DNA from: Shinisaurus crocodilurus
Taxonomy: Eukaryota > Chordata > Lepidosauria > Squamata > Shinisauridae
NCBI GenBank assembly: GCA_021292165.1
Contig: CM037880.1
Span: 24,578,051-24,642,050 of the forward strand
DNA length: 64,000 nt
Reading direction: 5' to 3'
The notes under the pieces are model-generated. The model had not been told where the DNA came from, did no database searches, and saw only the letters and a list, made by a program, of their open reading frames with translations. The translations under genes were made by a program, and so were the position numbers. The stretch's first letter is position 1. Every line of letters starts with the position of its first letter. Of this stretch, positions 8,797 through 19,016 are shown in pieces.

Positions 8797-8968
8797 AGGC
8801 CTGTGGCTCACGCTGGCTCAGCTTGTCTGAGCGTGGAAAGCTAAGCAGGGTCAGGCCTGGTTATTACTTGGATGGGAGACCCCTCCTCTAGTTTTCTGCA
8901 TTGAGCAGGGCAGGGGGGTGGACTCGATAGCCTTGTAGGCTCCTTCCAACTCTATGATCTATGAAATC
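8797..8968 (+). mobile_element. 5S rRNA-derived SINE with CR1-like tail, copy 1
   Basis: The head contains AAGCTAAGCAGGGTCAGGC and TACTTGGATGGGAGACC, which match the internal control region and 3' half of 5S rRNA. The tail (GGACTCGATAGCCTTGTAGG, CCTTCCAACTCTATGATCT) is like the 3' end of CR1 LINEs, suggesting CR1 enzymes mobilised it. Other copies lie at 11907, 14440 and 56849. Confidence 0.85.
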
Positions 8969-9690
8969 ATTGCATTTCCCCAGTTTTTAAAAAGGAAATT
9001 TATTATTACAGTATTCTGGAGTGCAGGGGCAGGGGACACAAACTAAAAAACAGAACACAAACAAGTCATTAACTGAGTAGATGTGTACAAATGAACAGAT
9101 ATGTAATTTTTGCTGCCAAACAGATGTTGAAATAGCAGGAAGAGTACAAGGAGGCATCCCTTGAATGATGGGGAACTGGGGAACTTGCTCTGCCTTCTGA
9201 AATCCTTATGCACACGGGCAATTTATTTTATGCCAGATCTGGAAATCAGAGCAGAAACTACATTTAAAAAAACTGTTCTTCTTTGCAGTGACAATTTGTG
9301 TCCTTGATCAATTGGTTTGTTTATTACAGGAGGGCATCACTGTGGCTGCTTATGAGAGTTTCTGTCTTTTCGTTGCCATGACACTTGGGGAAATAAATCC
9401 CATTGTTGCATTACAAAAAGCATGATTTCCATTTCCTTAATTCACAGTGGTTAGAACTACACATGACACCCAATCCCATCTTTTCCTCTTAAGGGAAATG
9501 GAGGATGGGGTTGAGAGGTGCCTAACCCTTTCGCTTCTGCTGATTTTTTCTCGCAAATGCCCCCAGCCTGCTTTAAAACTCCCTCCAACCCGCCCCACCA
9601 GCTGGGCTCTGAAACCAGAAGTAAACCTGGCTGGGGCTGGGGGTGGGAGTATTGTGGGGAGGGAAGGTGCAAGAGGGGCATCATTGGTGT
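8969..9690. other. Intergenic, nothing recognised
   Basis: AT-rich sequence without a domain-bearing frame or a repeat I can name. The last part (about 9440-9690) may be the 3' end of the older LINE that follows. Confidence 0.45.
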
Positions 9691-9765
9691 TATATGTTCA
9701 GACCTTCTGGTCCCTGCAGTCAATCCGGCTGCCGCATTTTGCACAAGCTGCAGCTTCGGAACCAT
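9691..9765 (-). mobile_element. Older L2/CR1-group LINE, 3' piece, interrupted
   Basis: On the minus strand it reads [19 protein letters not shown], the conserved C-terminal RT block of L2/CR1-group ORF2. It continues at 10374 on the far side of a younger LINE. Confidence 0.7.
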
Positions 9766-10373
9766 TTATTTATTTATTTATTATTATATTTATCAATCGC
9801 CCATCTGGCCGGTCACCCGGCCACCCTGGGCGATGTACAACCAAAATACAACAAAACACAATAAAATATAATAATTAAAACAATATAAAAAATTCTTATT
9901 AAAAACCTAACCCACCCCATATTCCCGCCTGAACAGCCATGTTTTTAATGCACGGCGGAAGCTCATCACGGAGGGGGCATGGCGAAGGTCACTAGGGAGG
10001 GAGTTCCATAATGTGGGGGCCGCCACAGAGAAGGCCCTCTTCCTAGTCCCCACCAGCCTGGCTGCTCTGGCTGATGGGATAAGGAGAAGGCCGTCAGTGG
10101 CAGACCTTGTTGAGCGGCCTACTTGATGTTGCTGGAGGCGCTCCTTGAGATAAGCTGGGCCGGAGCCATGTAGGGTTTTAAAGGTCAAAACCAACACCTT
10201 GAATTCGGCTCGGCAAGCAACTGGTAGCCAGTGCAACTCATTAAGCACTGGCTTGATGTGATCACGCCGGCGGCTGCCTTTAATCAGGCGAGCCGCCGCG
10301 TTCTGTACCAGCTGAAGCTTCCGGACCGTCTTCAAGGGTAACCCCACGTAGAGCGCATTACAGTAGTCTAGGC
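9766..10373 (-). mobile_element. Younger L2/CR1-group LINE, 5'-truncated, nested
   Basis: On the minus strand a 146-codon frame (9907-10347) holds the C-terminus of ORF2: [44 protein letters not shown] and a tail [11 protein letters not shown] short 3' UTR and an (AATA)n-type tail follow toward 9766. It sits inside an older relative, flanked by GAACCAT and GGACCAT, a probable short target duplication. It is only the 3' end, so it cannot move by itself. Confidence 0.85.
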
Positions 10374-10615
10374 GAGAGGACCATCTTCAAGGGCAGCCCC
10401 ACATAGGGCACATTGCAGTAATCTAACTTGGAAGTTACCAGAGCATAGATTACTGAGGCTGGGCTATACCTGTACAGATAGGGCTGCAGCTGGGCCACCA
10501 ACTGAAGCTGGTAGAAGGCACTCTGTGCCACTGAGGTCACCTGAGCCTCCAGTGACAAATATGACTCCAAAAGAACCTCCAAGCTATGAACCTACTTCTT
10601 CAGGAAGAGTGCAAC
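10374..10615 (-). mobile_element. Older L2/CR1-group LINE, 5' piece
   Basis: Minus-strand peptide SYLSLEAQVTSVAQSAFYQL and [14 protein letters not shown] is the ORF2 block that precedes KLQLVQN. It joins in sense to the piece at 9691-9765 once the younger LINE is removed. Confidence 0.75.
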
Positions 10616-11482
10616 TCCATCCAGAACACACTGCATCCAATCAAAAGAACCACCCCGTCTCCTTCCTGCTCATTGTCCCTTACAGACATCTCCTGTGCCC
10701 CTTGACATAGGCAACCACATGTTTGGAAAGCATGCATTTGCCATGGTATGGTCTTGTTCTTCTTTATGGCCTCTGTGCTGTGTTCTTTTTTATGGTCATT
10801 GTGCTGTGTTTTGCTGCTTTATGGTCTCTTCTATATGGGTTCCACACCTTCACACAGCTACATTTGGAACTTTCTAGAGCTTGGTGAGCATTTTGGCAGG
10901 AAGTCCAGGCCCACCCTTAGTGCACTCACTCAAGAGGCATGGCTCTCACTATGAACATTACTTTCCAGCTGGGCCAGGGTGTGGAGAGAGATGATGGCAT
11001 AGTGTCTGAATGCCAGTGGCTAAATTCTCATACTTTGAAAAAAGGTATCAGCATTTTAATCTTTTTGCTCAAGGTGTATGGAAAGGAAACAACCCTGCCA
11101 AAATGAGAGGGGTGGTGGGAAACAACCCCTAAATATCCATATTGCAAAACCATGAGAGTTAGTCAGTGTACAAATATTTTAATAATTTTTGTAGACATAT
11201 GGTTTGGGAATCATAAGCTATTTTCCTCCTGCCTTTCGTTTACTTTACCTGACCACAACAGCTAAAATATTCCCTTGCAAAAAGCCTAAACCACATTTTT
11301 TGGTAGAGGTGAGAGAAACGGAGATGCTCAAGTTCATTAAGGTTCTTAGATCTTCACATCACAACTCAGTTCATCTCACTCCAGTTCTCATTTGCAGCCT
11401 GTTTTTCGTTTCATTCAAACAGGAAAAATTTGCATTTTCGTGCACGCTTTTCCTCCATTGACTTTTCCTCCATCGAATAATG
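10616..11482. other. Intergenic; possible worn DIRS-like end at 10745-10960
   Basis: No gene is seen. At 10748 TTGTTCTTCTTTATGGCCTC resembles the outer end of the DIRS copies, and ATATGGGTTC and GGAACTTTCTAGAGCT follow in the order seen in the DIRS left ITR. The match is weak. Confidence 0.3.
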
Positions 11483-11622
11483 GCGTCATCCTATGCATGT
11501 TTAGACAGGAAAAAGTCCTACAACTCCCAGCATTCCCCAGCTAGCATGGCTGGCTGGGGAATGCTGGGAATTGTAGGACTTTTTTTTTTCCTGTCTAAAC
11601 ATGCATAGGATTGCACTCTAAA
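11483..11622. mobile_element. Palindromic MITE, Harbinger-like, copy C
   Basis: Inverted halves around CCAGCTAGCATGGCTGGCTGG, with TAA outside both ends. Confidence 0.8.
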
Positions 11623-11906
11623 GTGTGGAAGTGTGCATTTTTTGGGGAAAGCGTGTTTTAAATGCGCAATTTTCAAAAGTTTAAGAATTTGTGAACTTAA
11701 AAAAAAAAAACCCAACCCACTCTTGTTCACATTCAGAATTGTGAGTGGGGCGAGTTCGAATGATTTGTGAATTAAAATTAAATTCTCATACATCTCATGG
11801 AACAAATCTAGAAAAGGTACAAAGCTCTGCCATCTTGTGGTATCAAAATGTACTACAGCTGGCAAGTAAAACTCTTATTAGCAATAACTATTTGCATGCA
11901 TAAATA

Positions 11907-12073
11907 TTTCATAGATCATAGAGTTGGAAGGAACCTACAAGGCTATCGAGTCCAACCCCCTGCTCAGTGCAGGAAACTAGAAGAGGGGTCTCCCATCCAA
12001 GTAATAACCAGGCCTGACCCTGCTTAGCTTTCCACACTCAGACAAGCTGAGCCAGCGTGAGCTACAGGCCTTG
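11907..12073 (-). mobile_element. 5S rRNA-derived SINE with CR1-like tail, copy 2
   Basis: Minus-strand copy of the SINE at 8797. It is near full length, from the CR1-like tail (ATCATAGAGTTGGAAGGAAC) to the head (AGCTGAGCCAGCGTGAG). Confidence 0.85.
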
Positions 12074-12191
12074 TTTGTTTGTTACAATTCTGTACCACCC
12101 AACAGCTGATGCTCTCTGGGCAATACTTCCTTACCCTTAAATTATCTTTGCCTTTATTTTCATAAACTTGCTTAATTGGATTACTCTGTTT

Positions 12192-12432
12192 ATTTGTTTA
12201 TTTATTAATTATTACATTTATATCCTGCCTTTTTTCTTCTGGCAAGGAGCCCAAGGTGGCTTACATGGACCTCCTCCTCTCCATTTTATCCTCACAACAA
12301 CCCTGTGAGGTAGGTTAGGCTGAGAGTCAGTGACTGGCCCGAAGTCACCCAGTGAGCTTCATGGACAAGTGGGGACTAGAACCCGGATCTCCTGAGTCCC
12401 AGTCCAACACTCTCACCACTATGCCACGCTGG
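12192..12432 (-). mobile_element. tRNA-derived MIR-like (CORE) SINE, copy 1
   Basis: On the minus strand the head has a tRNA-like box A (TGGCATAGTGG) and box B (GGGTTCTAGTCCC). The middle (GGTTGTTGTGAGGATAAAAT) resembles the MIR core, and an A/T-rich tail ends it. A sense copy lies at 43820. Confidence 0.8.
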
Positions 12433-12636
12433 TTGGATTGCTTTTTGTATTTTACACTTTCAGGTGAGGAAGCTGAAATTTCCTCTCCCCATACGGCCTA
12501 GATTGCTCAAGCTACTCTTAAGGAGTGCCAAAGGAGATGCTGAAGGAGAGAGTGAAGATGGGCTAAGGGCTAAACAGCAGGGGCTGGGCTTAGCTGGCAG
12601 TCTACTCCCAAGAGGGATTATACTCTAGAGCTGAGA

Positions 12637-13320
12637 GTGATGAAGCAAAATAGGAGTCCGTTTGAGTGCAGACGGAGAAAAACTCCTAGTGGATGCAGTC
12701 GAACACTGGTGTGTGCCTACAGTCACGTATATTCAGGGGCAGTGAGGGCCGCAAAGAAACAACATCTTGCTGCTTCTATCAAATCTTCTATGTTCCACCC
12801 AGCAGAGCTTTTCAGGGCATATTACATGCTGGCCCTAGGGACGCTGTGGCTCTGTCTGAGGCCCACTGTAATACACTTGCTAGGCCCTTCAAGGATAACA
12901 TCTCTTGCATCGCTGGGACTTGACTCCAGTATTACAGCAGGTGAATCAGGTGAGGTATCCAGAGCACAGCCTTGTCCAGTTTTCTTGGATGAGTTTCAGT
13001 TGGTACAGCTTGAGGATGTTGACAAGATTGCTTGGACAGGTTCATGCAAGCACTTCCGTATTGGATCTGTGACCCTCTTAGCTTATAAAAACTGGCAGGG
13101 AGGGAAGAGCTGGCTGGCCCAGGGAGGTGATCAATGCCTCCTTGCAAGAGGGAGTGTCCCGGGCCACCTGAAAGTGGAGGTGGTAAGACCACTCCTGAAG
13201 AAACCCTCCCTGGACCTGGAAAATCTTAATAATTTAGGCCAGTGGCAAATGTTCCTTTCCTGGGCAAGGTCCTTGAGTGGGCCTTTCCTGGGCACAGGAT
13301 AGACAGAGGGCTCCGATCTC
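12637..13320 (+). pseudogene. L2/CR1-group LINE fragment, ORF2 between endonuclease and RT
   Basis: A 221-codon frame (12637-13302) is open. Its C-terminal part, PGHLKVEVVRPLLKKPSLDL, is the conserved start of the RT domain in L2/CR1-group LINEs, usually followed by a NYRPVSNLP block, here degraded to LNNLGQWQMFLSW. The N-terminal part (HPAELFRAYYML) fits the linker after the endonuclease. I consider it a LINE relic that happens to stay open, not a host gene. Confidence 0.7.
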
Positions 13321-14236
13321 TTAATTAAAGAATATGTGATAGATTGTTCAGCTTGATCTCTTTACGATCCTTAAATTATACATGTGTCAAACAGTTGGTG
13401 GGGTGTGATGAGCAATGACCATTTGCCGTTAGCATCACTAGCCACTATCCTTTGTGACATAGCTGTGTCAATAGTTATTTGCACAGATGTCACTGTAGTG
13501 TGAGCCAGCCAAGAAAACAACTCTCAAGTGTTATTGTATTTAAGGCTAAGCCATTGGATTTTTATTCTGGGCATAGTCAATTGATGTGCTGTCGACTAAC
13601 CTCAACTCCAGCTGCTAAGAGAGAGAGCTTATTTTTGGCGGATGTGTCATTCTGGCCCCAAATAATTCACATACAGAAAATATCTGAAATGATGAAGAAC
13701 TTTATACAGTGATGCCTCTCTTCAAAATTATCTGGAAAGTCCCTTGTTCAAATCCCATTTCAGCTACAAATTCAGCTATGTGGAATACTACTATTCATCT
13801 AAAGTTCAGCTCCCCATTTGCAATGTGGATGATGATGCTGACCCACAGTTCAGGGCTATTGTAAGGATGACTGAACTGGTGTCCATGAAGCTCCTTGAGC
13901 GCTAACATGCTATATGAATATGAAGTATAATAATTGTATCAAAATGAGTTTTAGAATTATGAACCATCTAGGGATTCTTCTGCCCTACAGCCTACAGAGG
14001 ATTCTACACTCTCGCATATCTCCGTTTCCAGAAAGCCACAAAAAGCAGCATAATTAAAGAGGGTTACCATAACAAACAAATTATTAATGATCGCAGGAAC
14101 AAACTGCGACAGTTGCTCCTAGAACAACTCTGAGACAAATAATTAATTTCCACGTCACAAAATAGGTTTCACAGTTGTGGAGATGTTCAGTAGGGTTGAG
14201 ATAACCTCAACACCCTAACCCCACGTCCATCTAGAA
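13321..14236. other. Intergenic; old MIR-like SINE remnant at about 13740-13915
   Basis: The remnant contains GTTCAAATCCCATTTCAGC, a tRNA box B-like block, and a MIR-like decay pattern after it. No gene is recognised in the rest. Confidence 0.4.
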
Positions 14237-14372
14237 CAGGGGAAGGGAACCTGTGGCCCTCCAAAAGTTGTTGGACTAACTCCCATCCTCCCTGCTCATT
14301 GGCCATGTTGACTGGGGCTGATGGGAACTGGAGTCCAACAATATCTACAGGGCCACAGGTTACCTACCCCTG
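14237..14372. mobile_element. hAT-type MITE with 8-bp target duplication
   Basis: The ends are CAGGGGAAGGGAACC and its near-complement ending in CCCCTG. The flanks ATCTAGAA (14229-14236) and ATCTAAAA (14373-14380) form an 8-bp duplication with one mismatch, as hAT transposases make. Confidence 0.8.
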
Positions 14373-14439
14373 ATCTAAAAGCAGCAGAGAATCTTACTCT
14401 TATTCTTACTCTTATTCTTATTCACCTTCATTTTAGCCA

Positions 14440-14572
14440 TGATGAAAGCTAAGCAGGGTCAGGCCTGGTTATTACTTGGATGGGAGACCCCTCCTCTAGT
14501 TTCCTGCATTGAGCAGGGGGTTGGACTCGATGGCCTTGTAGGCCCCTTCCAACTCTATGATCTATGAATCTA
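14440..14572 (+). mobile_element. 5S rRNA-derived SINE, copy 3, 5'-truncated
   Basis: Begins inside the 5S-like head (AAGCTAAGCAGGGTCAGGCC) and runs to the CR1-like tail ending TATGATCTATGAATC. Confidence 0.85.
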
Positions 14573-15635
14573 TAAATAAGAGTGACTTCTTCTACCTACA
14601 GGATGGTGTGTGTACACAATAGCCAATAGAATGCTGGAAGCGTGGATGATAAACTCTTCCAATATACTAGTGATTCACACACTATAACTGATCCTAAGCA
14701 TATTTGCATAGGCATAAATCCCAATGAAACTCATGAGTCTTATGTCCAAATAAACATGGGCAGGATTTGGCAAACAGTCAATAGCATCCTGTCAAATTCT
14801 GCCAGCTGTCACTAGCCTAAGAGTTTGACATTTCAGCAACCACAGGGATTTTTCCTCTAACAACAACTGCATATTTTTGGCCCAATTGCCACATTTCTTT
14901 TTTAAAATGTCTGTGTTGTGAACCAATGCATGAATGCAATGAAGATTTAATAAATTAGGAAACTATAGAATAAACATTGATAAAAAGGCCTTGCAGCCTA
15001 TTATGTAAAAGAAATTGTTATAAAAATAAAAATGCAGCAACTAAAAATTAAGCATGCTAACAAATATACAACACGCAGGATCTGCCAAGAGGAAGGGACT
15101 TTGTGCATCAGGAAGGGCTCTGCTCGTGGGAAAGTCCTCCCCCCGCCTGATTTTTGAAGGTCCCACCCTCCCCACAACACCACAGCTCACCCCATTCAGC
15201 AGTATCTCCTGGCTCTCTGTGTAGCATTTTCAGGGGGCTGCCATGGGAAGGAGCAGGTGGGGAAGTCCACTTCCGTCACAGTCAATCCAGCGTAAATATT
15301 TATCAAAATAATTAATGACAAAGCATTAAAAACAAAACAGAATAGACGGTGGCAAGATGTCCAAAGCCTAATAGTATGCTAAGTTTCATTTGTGTGTGTG
15401 TGTGAAAGACTATGCATCGGAGAATTTGGAACCAGATGCAACCTATGAATCAGCAGCTCTGGAATGTCAGCATATGAATCTAAGAGGACTGAAAAGGCAT
15501 GTGTCAGTTATTCCAAGTCAATTTTAGCCTACCACACATCCCCAAATCCCATGATCTGTGTAAAATGGTGAAACAAGGTCTTGGCAATGGTGCAATATAT
15601 TTAATAAATTCCTCTAAGTATAAATTATTGTGTAA
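14573..15635. other. Intergenic; one worn MITE at about 14690-14775
   Basis: The worn repeat is of the type GCATAGGC...CAATGAAACTCA, related to those near 33.6, 34.5 and 46.5 kb. A short (GT)n lies near 15393. Nothing else is recognised. Confidence 0.4.
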
Positions 15636-15716
15636 AATATTGTGAACCGCCCAGAGAGCTTCGGCTGTGGGGCGGTATATAAATGAAATGAAATAAATAA
15701 ATAAATAAATAAATTA
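15636..15716 (+). mobile_element. LINE 3' tail fragment
   Basis: The block TGAACCGCCCAGAGAGCTTC with GGGCGGTATATAAAT and an (AAAT)n end is the 3' tail of an L2/CR1-group LINE. Related tails lie at 34440 and 60180. Confidence 0.7.
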
Positions 15717-16157
15717 AGGTGCCTGACATTGTGAATAGGCAGTACCACCTGTTAATCAGACAGAAGTCAGATAAAAGAAATTGTCTTCTTCGGAGGCGCC
15801 CACAAAATATGTAATGCATCAAGGGAGAGGGGGTAGCAAAGCTGAGATAAAGAAGGAGTTTAGCATTGGTTAAAATGAGGCCAAGTGTAACAAGTAGGGG
15901 ATCTGAAAGGCCTTTAAAAGCATGGCATGCTTGCTTGATGGATGGCCCCTTAAGCCAATGGTTGTCAATCTTCCTGTATTCAAGGACCCCTTTGCACATC
16001 AACTTTCACATCGGCTTGCCTACCATGAAACGTCTGCTCGTTGCTGACGCATATTCCAAGGCATGGTCTAGGGTGCATGTTCAGTTCACACAGGCCTTTT
16101 GGGGTTCAGTCACCCTGTGAAAACAGACACCATCGCCCTAGAAAAGCCGGATGGGTT

Positions 16158-16230
16158 GTATCCAATGTTAGTCTAACTTAAGTTCCATTCATTTCAATGG
16201 GTCTACTATAAGTAGGACTAACACTGGATA
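16158..16230. mobile_element. Short palindromic MITE
   Basis: Ends TATCCAATGTTAGTC and GACTAACACTGGATA are inverted copies about a CATTTCAATGGG centre. A relative lacking its left end is at 38420-38482. Confidence 0.6.
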
Positions 16231-16284
16231 TTGCAGGGAACCTGGTAGTAGTAGTAGGCAAACTGTCCTTCAGGGAAGTTGATT

Positions 16285-16354
16285 TACCATTACCATTACA
16301 TTATCTTGTGTACATCGCCCAGGGTGGCCAGTTTGCTAGCCAGATGGGGGATAA

Positions 16355-16403
<49 letters not shown>
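16285..16403 (+). mobile_element. LINE 3' tail ending in (AAT)n
   Basis: TACATCGCCCAGGGTGGCC and AGATGGGGGATAAAT match, in opposite orientation, the 3' end of the LINE at 9766. A pure (AAT)n tract of about 48 bp follows (16356-16403). Confidence 0.75.
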
Positions 16404-16556
16404 GCGATCTTTTCATTTCTCTTTTCATTAAGGAGACATCTGGTAAGCTTCCAGGGCACAGTTTGAAATCTATTGCCTTAAGCAATACAAATATGGGTAA
16501 AGTGTGGCTTGTGATGAAAGCACAATATGACTGTTCTTCTTCGTGGTCTCTGTGCA

Positions 16557-16708
16557 TCACACACATATGGGTTCTCTGCGCCTGTGCTGAGATCGTTCGG
16601 GAAACTTCTATAGTTGAGGCAAACCGGGCGGGAGCCCCTCCCCCTGCGCGTGCTCCTTAGCGCAGCTTCCGCCCATCTCCTCAGTTCCTCTTCGGCCGCC
16701 ATTGCGAC
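16557..16708 (+). repeat. Left ITR of DIRS copy 2
   Basis: Inverted partner of 22264-22415, with several CpG-type differences (for example CGCCTGTGCTG against CGCCTGCGCTG). Confidence 0.88.
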
Positions 16709-16931
16709 TAGTAGTTGGGTTCTTCACTTCTCTCTTCGAATATTGTTAGCTGAGTTTGTTCTCTTTTATAATCACTTTACTAAACTTTTTCTCCTCATAA
16801 AACTTTCTTCTATCGATTCTCTTTCATTCTATAACTTCACTTAAAAAAAAAAAATCTTCAAAAAAATCCTCACTAAATCCTCATCTCTCCCCCGATCTTA
16901 TCCCTCCTCGATTATAATCTTTTTTCTAATT

Positions 16932-18140
16932 ATGCCTCTTAAGGCAGCTTTCCGAAAATGCCAGCAATGTGGAACCAAAATCCCACCTGCCTACAAGCAC
17001 CCGCTGTGCTTGCTTTGCCTGGGGCAAGGCCATATAATGGAAACCTGCCAGCGCTGCCAGGCTTTTACAAAGCAGGCCCGAAAGCACCGCCAGACCAAGC
17101 TGCGAGCTCTCCTCTGGGAGCAGTCTCTATCAGCGAAAGGGCCTACTCCGGAGGAGAAACCTGGGGGATCCCAGATAGCCAAAAAGCCGAAAAAAGACAC
17201 TTCGGCAGCGAAGAAATTGGCAAAAAAGGCCCATAAAGACAAGGCGGAACGCCTGAAAAAGAAAATGGCGGAGAAAGGCGGTGAACACGCTGGGCCATCG
17301 ACTTCGGCCACTATGATGGTCTCAGAGCGGACTGCTCTGTTTATGTCGGCTGTGACTGAGGCTCGGGATCGAGCTACGGGACCGATTGCCCGCCAGTCTC
17401 CTCCGACCTCGACGACGTCTCCTCGAGGCCGAGAGTCGGGTTCGAAACCCCCGCTAAAACAGCCACCAACTGCAGCCACCTCCCTGTCGGAAGGAGAAAT
17501 TGTGGCATCGCCACCATTGGAACGACCTCGTTCGGGCTCGAGAGGTCCCCCACCAAGATTATCACCTAGAGAGGAACGTGTGGAGCACCACCGATCGCGG
17601 TCCCCTCGATACAGGAGCCGTGATTCACCATCCAGGGCGTCCACCTTGAGGTCTGCCTACTCTAGACGACGAGATGATAGGTCTTGGTCGAGCTCCTGCT
17701 ACTCTGAATCGAGATCGAGGAGTTACCGATCCCGATCCCGAGGTTCTCCAGGCCGGAGAAGAGCGGACTATTATTCTCGCCGATACCGACGTTCACCCTC
17801 TCGGGATCGACGTTATACCCACAGATCCAGGTCACCTTCAGCGTGACGGGATACGGCTGTGTCCCGCGCACCCGTCGAGGTGGTCACACAGCCAACCGCT
17901 TCGACCTCGATTGCACAGTCAGTTCATGTACCTGCCGTTACAGCCCACTCCTCGTCGGGATCGGCGTATGTGTCGGACTCAGACTCCGTGGCATCCTCCT
18001 CCCATTCCACTTCCCCAGACGCGCAGGTGGAATCTAAGGAAGCGATCTCCCCATCGGAAGATATGGGATGGTGGCAGCTCTGGGAGTTGAGGCAAAAACT
18101 GCAAAAGGGAAAGCTAAGGATGACATCTATGCGATCCTGA
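16932..18140 (+). pseudogene. gag: DIRS copy 2 gag, N-terminal two thirds
   Basis: Starts at the same ATG context as copy 1 (MPLKAAFRKCQQCGTKIPP) and keeps the six cysteines at 10, 13, 26, 29, 39 and 42 and the Arg/Ser-rich middle. The frame stops at 17844-17846, where a CGA Arg codon has become TGA by CpG decay. The same frame then continues (SRAPVEVVTQPTAS) to about 18065, where some 25 nt present in copy 1 are missing. Here the SP-DAQVESKE junction is intact, which shows the 8-nt loss in copy 1. Confidence 0.85.
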
Positions 18141-19016
18141 AGACCACCCAGTCCAAACATCTGCTTCTTCCTTTCTTGCCAACATTGCTGGAGACGGTGC
18201 AAGAAACCTGGAAGACCCCAGCCTCCACGAAGCCAACAGCTAAGAGACTGGAGTCGATGTACAGGATCCAGGAGGAAGGGGCAAAATTTCTGTTTTCCCA
18301 TCCGACCCCGAACTCGCTCATAGTGAAATCTGTGCAGTCTCGTGGGGGAAAACAGCATACCACGCCGGCAGATAGAGGGCAAGACTGCTAGACTCCTACG
18401 GCCGTAGAGTCTATTCCTCGTCTTCCCTCGGACTGAAGATATCTAACTATGAGGCGTTACTAGCTAGATATCAGATGTTTATCACGGAGAAGCTGGGAGA
18501 CCTCTGTGATCATCTGCCAGACGACAAGAGGGATCAGGTGGCGCAGTACATCAAGGAGGCAACCAGTGTAAACCATCTGCTTTGCAGATGAACACTGCCC
18601 GCCACCACGTCGATAGCCACGCGAGGTCAATGATCGGGTCCGTGGCCTTGAGGAGGCATGCCTGGCTTCGCTCTACCAACTTGACTCCCGATGATAGAGT
18701 GAAGATCGAAGACCTCCCATTTGACGGAGAGGGGTTGTTCAACGCCACCACGGACGACTCCCTAGACTCCATTCAAAAAGCTTTGGCGACAGCCAAGAAG
18801 ATGGGGCTCGTCCGCCAACCTCCGCTGCAACAATTTAAGCCAAGGCGCTGGTCTCGGTTTCCATACCCATCATCACAGTACCAACCATCCGGACAATATT
18901 GGGGTGGAAACCGCCAGCCTCATGCTCCACAGCCACAAGCACCACAGCGCTCTTATCCTCAACAGCGCTCCAGGGGCTCGAGGAGAGGGGGTGACTTCGG
19001 TCAGCAGCGTCTTTGA
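18068..19016 (+). pseudogene. gag: DIRS copy 2 gag, C-terminal third
   Basis: Pieces in different frames read VAALGVEAKTAKGKAKDD, then NYEALLARYQMFITEKLGD, then MNTARHHVDSHARSM to the stop at 19014-19016. The gag stop is again CTT TGA C, followed by TCC where copy 1 has TAC. Confidence 0.8.

Noticed and set aside
8836..8882. 5S rRNA-like sequence
   Set aside because: Only the internal control region and part of the 3' half of 5S rRNA are present, and a CR1-like tail follows, so it is a SINE and not an rRNA gene. The same holds for 11907, 14440 and 56849.
12637..13302. 221-codon open frame as a host gene
   Set aside because: Its C-terminal half is the start of a LINE RT domain and the frame lacks splice or promoter context.
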